In this document: in pieces, positions 58,622-64,000 of the stretch
Numbering within the stretch: position 1 is the first letter of the stretch
Layout: every line of letters begins with the position of its first letter
Origin: CAG-791 sp045113775
GTDB lineage: Bacteria > Bacillota > Clostridia > Lachnospirales > Lachnospiraceae
Direction: 5' to 3'
Assembly: GCA_045113775.1 (NCBI GenBank)
Contig: JBGUJH010000067.1
Span: forward strand, 62,001 to 126,000
Length of the DNA stretch: 64,000 nucleotides
Program-made: the position numbers and the translations under genes
Notes under the pieces: generated by a model
What the model was told of the DNA's origin: nothing
Databases searched by the model: none
What the model saw: only the letters and a program-made list of their open reading frames with translations

Positions 58622-58710
58622 ATCGAGTAGGAGGGCCTCCTACTCGATTGACCGTTGGCCGCCAAATGCATCTTCGTGCAAGCACGAGATGCACTTGACA
58701 GCTTATCGCA
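58622..58710 (-). repeat. Family B repeat, copy 3
   Basis: A perfect palindrome of 13-bp arms (ATCGAGTAGGAGG/CCTCCTACTCGAT), the core GACCGTTGGC, the stem GCATCTTCGTGC/GCACGAGATGC and the end GCTTATCGCA, abutting the T-run of the oppA terminator. It is in tandem with copy 2. Confidence 0.72.
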
Positions 58711-58745
58711 CAAAAAAAGAACTGCCGCAAATGCAGCAGTCCTTT
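58711..58745 (-). terminator. Terminator of the opp operon, after oppA
   Basis: On the minus strand GGACTGCTGC and GCGGCAGTTC pair around ATTT, using two G-U pairs that exist only in the minus-strand transcript. Seven T follow. Confidence 0.8.
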
Positions 58746-58821
58746 TTTTCAGGCTGTTTTTGATTTTTTTGTCAGCTCAGACGTACTGAAAAGCCGTCAA
58801 TCATCCTCTTAGAGGAGCTGA

Positions 58822-60714
58822 TCAATAGTGGCAGTACATGAAGTACTTGTATCCCAGAGGGCTTGCGAAGTAACCCTGAAGTTCAGGATCCTGCATGTAC
58901 AGGTCTGTATAGTAGTACAGAGGGCAGATGCAGCCTGTGCTCATCAGAAGGTCCTCAGCTTTGTGCATCAGAGCATATCTGACAACGGGGTCTGTGCAGC
59001 TCTTGACATCGCTGATCACGACATCATAAGTCTCTGCCCATGTTCCGTTCTCGACCTTGGTGTCATAACCGAATTCAGTCAGGTCGATGCTGTAAGCCTG
59101 AGTCTTCTCATTCGCGCCCTTGCCGAACTGGCAGTCGTTGTTGCCGGAAGCGCTTGTCCACATATCCAGGAAGGAGATCGGATCGTTGTAGTCGCCGAGC
59201 CAGCCGTTACGTGCGATGGAGAAGTTGCCCGCTTTACGGGTATCAAGGAATGTATTCCACTCCTGGTTCTCAAGATTCATTGTGATGCCGATGCCGGCCA
59301 GAGCGCCCTGCAGGTATTCTGCGATCGCCTTGTGGCCTTCGGAAGTATTGTACAGGTATGTGAGCGTAGGAACATTTGTGAACTTCTGAGATGCCTCGTC
59401 GTAAGCATAATACTTCTTCAGAGTCTCAACAGCTGCTTCGAAGTTGCTCTGAAGAGCTTCGGGAGCAACATTGTAGTAGCCTACGAATCCGTCGTTGTGG
59501 CCTGCATTCTCATAGAACTCCTTGCCGTCAGTGTCTGTAAGACCCATAGCGACGAAGGAGGAAGCGGGAACCTGTCCGCCCTGTGCGACGCTCTCGCAGA
59601 TGTAGTTGCGGTCGAACAGCAGGGAGATGGCATTTCTGATCTCCTGGCGTGCAGCCTCAGCCTCAGCGCCTTCAAGGCCGCTGTCAGCGGGAAGGATGTC
59701 TTCGTTGATATTCCAGCTCACATAATATGTGCCCAGCTGGCCGGTGATCTTGAATGCATCGGGATACTGCTCTTTCAGAGCTGCGATCTCGTTTGTGGGA
59801 ACGTCGTCGATGAGCTGCCAGTCGCCGTTCTTGAAGTTTGTCAGCATGTTGTTGGCGTCATCGGAGAGATAGAAGTTGATCTGAGGCATTGTGACCTTGT
59901 CAGCTTCCACATAGTTCTCATTCTTGGTCAGAGTGATCAGGCTGTTGTGATCCCATGCAGTCATTGTGTAAGCGCCGTTTCCGACATAAGTGGAGGGATC
60001 GGTTGCCCAGGAATCATTAGCGACGACATCTTCTCTTACAGGGAAGTATGCCGGGAATGCAAGGAGCTCATTCCAATAAGCGACATTTGTTGTAGTAGTG
60101 ACTACGAGAGTCTTGTCGTCGGGAGCTTCCACTGCGAGCTTTGCATCAGGGTTTACGTATTCCATGACAGGATCGCCGTTCTCGTCAACTTCGCCGGTCT
60201 CTTTGACTTCCCACATCTCAGCGTAGCCCTTGACTACCTCGAACATGTAGCCGTAGTCAGCAGCGAGCTCGGGACTGGCAGCGCGGTTCCATGCAAATAC
60301 GAAATCACTTGCCTTGACATCCTGCCCGTCGGACCACTTAAGGCCGTCCTTGAGGGTGTAAGTATAGGTCATGGTGCCGTCTTCGTTGGCAACGCCTTCA
60401 GGAAGCTCAACTGCGCAGTCGGGAGCGATCACGAGGTTTCCGGAAGCGTCCTGCTCCCACTTAGCGATACCGGAGAACAGGTGCAGGCACATTGTAGCGC
60501 CGTCAACAGAGCTGTTCAGTGCGGGATCAAGAGTAGCGGGCTCGGAAGCCAGGCAGACATTGAGGGCCTGCGTCTTATCGCCGGAAGTTGTCTCAGCAGT
60601 CTCAGTTGCTGCCGCATCGCCACTGCTGGTATTTGCAGCGGAATCGCCGCATGCAGCAAGGCCGAGGACCATTACCGCGCTCAGTAAGATCGCAAATAAC
60701 TTTTTCATTTTCAT
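58822..60714 (-). CDS. oppA: Oligopeptide ABC transporter, substrate-binding lipoprotein
   Basis: This 630-residue extracytoplasmic lipoprotein delivers peptides to OppBCDF. The lipobox is V-L-G-L-A-A-C-G. The SBP-family-5 pattern includes L-N-V-C-L-A-S-E-P-A-T-L-D-P, A-S-D-F-V-F-A-W-N-R-A and N-G-A-Y-T-M-T-A-W. It is longer than typical OppA (about 540-560), with extra segments around 155-210. AAGGAGAAAGAA precedes the ATG. It is the last opp gene, 151 nt behind oppF; the gap may stabilise or separately express oppA, but I see no clear promoter there. Confidence 0.94.
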   Translation of the reverse strand: MKMKKLFAILLSAVMVLGLAACGDSAANTSSGDAAATETAETTSGDKTQALNVCLASEPATLDPALNSSVDGATMCLHLFSGIAKWEQDASGNLVIAPDCAVELPEGVANEDGTMTYTYTLKDGLKWSDGQDVKASDFVFAWNRAASPELAADYGYMFEVVKGYAEMWEVKETGEVDENGDPVMEYVNPDAKLAVEAPDDKTLVVTTTTNVAYWNELLAFPAYFPVREDVVANDSWATDPSTYVGNGAYTMTAWDHNSLITLTKNENYVEADKVTMPQINFYLSDDANNMLTNFKNGDWQLIDDVPTNEIAALKEQYPDAFKITGQLGTYYVSWNINEDILPADSGLEGAEAEAARQEIRNAISLLFDRNYICESVAQGGQVPASSFVAMGLTDTDGKEFYENAGHNDGFVGYYNVAPEALQSNFEAAVETLKKYYAYDEASQKFTNVPTLTYLYNTSEGHKAIAEYLQGALAGIGITMNLENQEWNTFLDTRKAGNFSIARNGWLGDYNDPISFLDMWTSASGNNDCQFGKGANEKTQAYSIDLTEFGYDTKVENGTWAETYDVVISDVKSCTDPVVRYALMHKAEDLLMSTGCICPLYYYTDLYMQDPELQGYFASPLGYKYFMYCHY

Positions 60715-60865
60715 TTCTTTCTCCTTTCAAAGATAACCGATCGCCATCAGCGGTCATCTGATCTATTACACAGCGCGGCAGGCTCGCACCGCCTGAAATG
60801 CACGCGTATGCCGCGCCATGGAATCATAATTTCGGATCATGCTGTCGGACTATATCGATATCCGA

Positions 60866-61861
60866 TCAGCTGTTGATCTCTTCTGTCCTGTGGCAAGCCA
60901 CAAATCTGCCTTTTTCCACTTCTTTGAAGGGAGGCATGCTCTCAGAACACATGGGCTTTGCGTAAGGGCATCTTGTGTGGAAAGGGCATCCGGGAGGCGC
61001 GTTGAGCGGGCTCGGGATCTCTCCGGTAAGCGCGATGCGCTTGTTTGCGCGGGCTACGTTCGGGTCCGGAACCGGAACAGCTGAGATCAGCGCCTTGGTG
61101 TAGGGATGCAGAGGCCTGTTGTAGATCTCGTCCGCGTCTGCAAGTTCCACCATCCTGCCCAGGTACATGACCGCGATCCTGTCAGAAATGTGGCGCACGA
61201 CCAGAAGGTCATGAGCGATGAACAGGTAGGTCAATCCCATCTGATCCTGCAGCTCATCGAACATATTGATGACCTGCGCCTGAATGGATACGTCCAGCGC
61301 CGATACAGGTTCATCGCAGACGATGAAGTCCGGATCGACCGCCAGCGCGCGCGCAATACCGACACGCTGTCTCTGGCCGCCCGAGAATTCATGGGCATAT
61401 CTGGCTGCATGTTCGGAGTTGAGGCCGACGTGATCCATCAGTTCCAGGATCTTCTGCCTTCTCTCCTCCTGCGACTTATACATGTGGTGGACGTCCAGAG
61501 GTTCTCCGATGATGTCCGCGACAGTCATTCGGGGATCCAGTGAGGAATAAGGATCCTGGAAGACCATGGTGGCCTTTGTGCGGAATTCCTCAACGTCTTT
61601 CGGAGTCTTGATCGACTTTCCTCTGTAAATGATCTCGCCCGCTGTGGGCTTATACAGATGCAGAATCGTTCTGCCGGCCGTAGTCTTGCCGCATCCGGAC
61701 TCTCCTACCAGTCCAAGGGTCTCCCCCTCGCGGATCGTAAAAGAGATGTCATCCACAGCCTTGAGGGGCGTCGATTTAAAGAAGCCTGTATTGATATTAA
61801 AATACTGCTTTAAGTTCCTTACCTCGATGAGAGGCTGTTCACTCTTGTTCATTGTGCTCAT
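60866..61861 (-). CDS. oppF: Oligopeptide ABC transporter, ATP-binding protein OppF
   Basis: This ATPase of about 331 residues has Walker A G-E-S-G-C-G-K-T-T, signature F-S-G-G-Q-R-Q-R-V, Walker B F-I-V-C-D-E-P and H-loop A-H-D. The C-terminal oligopeptide domain has the Cys set G-C-P-F-H-T-R-C-P-Y-A. ATG 61861 overlaps the oppD stop by 4 nt. Confidence 0.95.
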   Translation of the reverse strand: MSTMNKSEQPLIEVRNLKQYFNINTGFFKSTPLKAVDDISFTIREGETLGLVGESGCGKTTAGRTILHLYKPTAGEIIYRGKSIKTPKDVEEFRTKATMVFQDPYSSLDPRMTVADIIGEPLDVHHMYKSQEERRQKILELMDHVGLNSEHAARYAHEFSGGQRQRVGIARALAVDPDFIVCDEPVSALDVSIQAQVINMFDELQDQMGLTYLFIAHDLLVVRHISDRIAVMYLGRMVELADADEIYNRPLHPYTKALISAVPVPDPNVARANKRIALTGEIPSPLNAPPGCPFHTRCPYAKPMCSESMPPFKEVEKGRFVACHRTEEINS

Positions 61862-62838
61862 TCGCCTTTCACCGCCTTCCTGACATTCATCCAGCACGCG
61901 GCTGAATGCTGATCATTGATCTGCATCCTCTCGCAGCGCTCTCTCATGCAGATCTTCATCGCATTGTCACAGCGGGGTGCGAAAGGACAGCCCTTGGGCA
62001 TGTTGAGCAGGTCGATCGGAGTACCTGAGATCGGCTGCAGTTTCTCTCCGCTGTCATCCACTGTAGGGATAGAGCGAAGAAGCCCTTTTGTATACTCGTG
62101 GCAGGGATTGTAGAAGATCTCTTCTGCTGTACCCTGCTCGCAGATGCCGCCGGCGTACATAACGATGACTTCATCACAGAGCTGAGCCACGACGCCAAGG
62201 TCATGCGTGATCATGATGATCGCCATGCCGATCTGCTTCTGAATATCCTTCATCAGTTCCAGGATACCGGCCTGGATCGTAACGTCCAGAGCTGTCGTGG
62301 GTTCATCCGCGATCAGGATGTCGGGCTCGCAGGCCAGAGCCATTGCGATCATAACACGCTGTCTCATACCGCCTGAAAACTCGTGCGGATACTGTTTCAT
62401 GCGCTTCTCGGGCTCATTGACGTTGACGAGCCTGAGCATCTCAACTGCCCTGTCCCAGGACTGCTGCTTATCTCTGTTCGTATGGAGCAGGATCGCTTCC
62501 ATCAGCTGCTGGCCGATCGTATAAGTCGGGTTCAGGCTGGTCATAGGATCCTGGAAGATAATGGATATCTTATTGCCTCTGACATCCTTCATTACATTCT
62601 CGCCGGCACCGACCAGTTCCTGTCCGTCCAGCTTGATGGAGCCGGATACGATCTTGCCTGCGCCTGCCAGAATCTGCATGATCGAGTAGGCGGTTACCGA
62701 CTTACCGGAGCCGGACTCACCTACGATTCCCAATATTTTGCCCCTCTCCAGGCTGAAGGAGACGCCGTTGACCGCGCGGACCTCGCCTGCGTCCGTGAAG
62801 AAGGAAGTGTGTAGATCTTTAACTTCTAATAATGCCAT
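61858..62838 (-). CDS. oppD: Oligopeptide ABC transporter, ATP-binding protein OppD
   Basis: This 326-residue ATPase has Walker A G-E-S-G-S-G-K-S, signature F-S-G-G-M-R-Q-R-V, Walker B I-L-I-A-D-E-P-T-T-A-L-D and I-T-H-D-L-G-V-V-A. The C-terminal domain has G-C-P-F-A-P-R-C and a further Cys pair. GGGAGGGAACTGTA precedes the ATG. It follows oppC by 14 nt. Confidence 0.95.
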   Translation of the reverse strand: MALLEVKDLHTSFFTDAGEVRAVNGVSFSLERGKILGIVGESGSGKSVTAYSIMQILAGAGKIVSGSIKLDGQELVGAGENVMKDVRGNKISIIFQDPMTSLNPTYTIGQQLMEAILLHTNRDKQQSWDRAVEMLRLVNVNEPEKRMKQYPHEFSGGMRQRVMIAMALACEPDILIADEPTTALDVTIQAGILELMKDIQKQIGMAIIMITHDLGVVAQLCDEVIVMYAGGICEQGTAEEIFYNPCHEYTKGLLRSIPTVDDSGEKLQPISGTPIDLLNMPKGCPFAPRCDNAMKICMRERCERMQINDQHSAACWMNVRKAVKGE

Positions 62839-62852
62839 TACAGTTCCCTCCC

Positions 62853-63917
62853 TTAACTATTCAGCTTCGGATCGAATGCATCGCGCAGGCCGTCGCCGAA
62901 AAGGTTCAGCGAGAGAACGATCAGCGAGATGACGATCGCCGGAATGACCAGTCTGTAGGGATAAGAGCTCAGGCCGTTGAGCGCGTCGGAAGCCAGTGAG
63001 CCGAGCGACGGCATGGGCGCGTTGACACCAAGACCCAGGAACGAAAGATAACTCTCTGTAAAAATAGCACTCGGGATCTGCAGCGCCGTCGAGATGACGA
63101 TGACGGACACGCAGTTGGGAAGCAGGTGCTTGCGGATGACCCAGCCGCCCTTCGCGCCTGCCGCCTGTGCCGCCAGTACGTATTCCTGCTCTCTCAGAGA
63201 CAGGATCTGGCCGCGCACAAGTCTCGCCATGGAGACCCAGTACAGGAGCGCGAATATGATGAACAGGGAAATGATGTTCGATCCGATCTTGGCCAGCGGC
63301 GTGCCGTCGAGCTTGCTGGCGAGCGTCATCTTAAGGACCGATGCCAGCAGGATGACCATCAGCATATCGGGAAGGGAGTAGATGATATCTACTATTCTCA
63401 TGATGATCATATCTACTTTGCCGCCCGCATAACCGGATACCGATCCGACCAAGAGGCCGATCACAAGGACGATGATACTGGCGAAGAAACCTACCGCCAG
63501 GGAAATTCTCGTTCCGTAGACGACACGGATGAAGTAGTCACGTCCTGCGGAATCTGTGCCGAATACGTGAGGGAACACTTTCTGGCCCTGTTCCTTCAGC
63601 GCCAGTTCCGACGCAGAATACTCGAAAGGCTTGAGATTGTTGAACGTGGCGTCCACGGGCTTGCCGGGCTGCATGCCGAGCATCATCTCATATTTGTAAG
63701 GCCAGAACATCGGCACAAAAACAGCCGACAATGTGATGATCAGGATGATATAAAAACTGACCATCGCCACCTTGTTCTTGCGAAGGCGGCGGATACCGTC
63801 CTTGAACGCGGTCGTGGAAGGCCGCATCTGGACCATATATTCCTTTTCTTCCTCTGTAGCAGGGATGAAGTCATCGAGATTCACCTGCATACTCAGGTTT
63901 TTCATTATTTCACTCAC
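62853..63917 (-). CDS. oppC: Oligopeptide ABC transporter, permease OppC
   Basis: This 354-residue permease has an N-terminal cytoplasmic segment and six membrane helices. The EAA loop is A-A-Q-A-A-G-A-K-G-G-W-V-I-R-K-H-L-L-P-N. The GTG at 63917 follows GGAGGGCAGCAAAA and is preferred over the ATG at 63905. It overlaps no neighbour. Confidence 0.94.
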   Translation of the reverse strand: MSEIMKNLSMQVNLDDFIPATEEEKEYMVQMRPSTTAFKDGIRRLRKNKVAMVSFYIILIITLSAVFVPMFWPYKYEMMLGMQPGKPVDATFNNLKPFEYSASELALKEQGQKVFPHVFGTDSAGRDYFIRVVYGTRISLAVGFFASIIVLVIGLLVGSVSGYAGGKVDMIIMRIVDIIYSLPDMLMVILLASVLKMTLASKLDGTPLAKIGSNIISLFIIFALLYWVSMARLVRGQILSLREQEYVLAAQAAGAKGGWVIRKHLLPNCVSVIVISTALQIPSAIFTESYLSFLGLGVNAPMPSLGSLASDALNGLSSYPYRLVIPAIVISLIVLSLNLFGDGLRDAFDPKLNS

Positions 63918-63932
63918 TTTTGCTGCCCTCCG

Positions 63933-64000
63933 TCATTCCAGATTAATTCTGGGATCTACAACCTTGTACATGATGTCACTGACCAGATTCATGATGACGA
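63933..64000 (-). CDS. oppB: Oligopeptide ABC transporter, permease OppB (C-terminal end only)
   Basis: About 22 codons before the stop are visible; they read N-L-V-S-D-I-M-Y-K-V-V-D-P-R-I, the conserved C-terminus of OppB/DppB permeases. The rest lies beyond the right edge. Confidence 0.85.
   Translation of the reverse strand, partial: VIMNLVSDIMYKVVDPRINLE

Larger units (their letters stand above)
58426..58821. other. 396-nt intergenic region with two family B repeats
   Basis: There is no credible gene. The oppA terminator (58711-58745) is followed on the minus strand by two adjacent family B repeats (58541-58710). About 110 A+T-rich nt then remain, which must hold the lipoprotein-scpA promoter; I could not fix its boxes. 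Confidence 0.5.

Noticed and set aside
58426..58713. N-terminal extension of the lipoprotein through the family B repeats
   Set aside because: It would precede a clear lipoprotein signal and a strong AGGAGG site, and its residues are simply translated repeat sequence.
58828..60687. Frame of 619 codons on the plus strand opposite oppA
   Set aside because: The minus strand encodes a full SBP-family protein with lipobox and ribosome site. The antisense product is Val/Cys/Ser-rich with no domain, a typical shadow.

Overview
The window reads as a chromosomal segment of a Gram-positive, anaerobic member of the Clostridia, most likely a Lachnospiraceae-type gut bacterium. The evidence is moderate G+C, strong AGGAGG-type ribosome binding sites, a sortase-anchored VaFE-repeat surface protein, many lipoproteins with acidic low-complexity tails, a Na+-pumping biotin decarboxylase operon with a separate biotin carrier, a CcpA-type cre site at a glucose PTS gene, a PTS-dependent dihydroxyacetone kinase and DUF1292. 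Nothing fixes the species. I saw no rRNA, tRNA, CRISPR array, insertion sequence or prophage. Most genes lie on the minus strand.

Layout. 1-6.2 kb: a truncated acidic lipoprotein and a 1857-residue surface adhesin. 6.6-8.2 kb: a HerA/DUF853 ATPase. 8.3-16.7 kb: the most unusual locus, a dlt-like amino-acid activation and export operon. It encodes an adenylating enzyme, a fold-III PLP decarboxylase, a carrier protein, an MBOAT acyltransferase and two SGNH proteins, with a third SGNH paralogue divergently transcribed. 16.7-25.1 kb: HAD phosphatase, lysA, ung, pepD, hisF, hisH and a two-component system. 25.2-27.4 kb: glycogen debranching enzyme. 27.5-32.8 kb: a biotin-dependent operon with both a CoA-ester (12S-type) and a 2-oxoacid (5S-type) carboxyltransferase plus a Na+ pump. 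32.9-34.7 kb: scpB, a phosphoesterase and rpsU.

34.8-42.9 kb: an alpha/beta hydrolase with a damaged nucleophile elbow, small acidic proteins, several lipoproteins, a CpXC protein, a sirtuin and a PIN-like protein. 43-46.3 kb (plus strand): dhaL-dhaM-dhaK and a PAP2 phosphatase. 46.3-50 kb: DUF2752, DUF4234, a cytidylate-kinase-like protein, and TetR and DegV divergent over paired operators, then DUF1292. 50.2-52.5 kb: a glucose PTS permease under a cre site. 52.6-58.4 kb: metallo-beta-lactamase-fold protein, SpoU methyltransferase, a three-gene Y-family polymerase module, and an extended scpA coupled to a lipoprotein. 58.8-64 kb: the opp peptide transporter, running off the right edge.

Two families of short structured repeats run through the window. 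Family A (about 80-120 nt, three hairpins) recurs just after the stop codons of minus-strand genes, and one copy sits in the leader of the dlt-like operon. Family B (about 80 nt, two hairpins) lies directly behind two terminators. The dlt-like operon, read as a device that loads an amino acid on a carrier, possibly decarboxylates it and transfers it to an envelope glycan, is the best candidate for an undescribed system.
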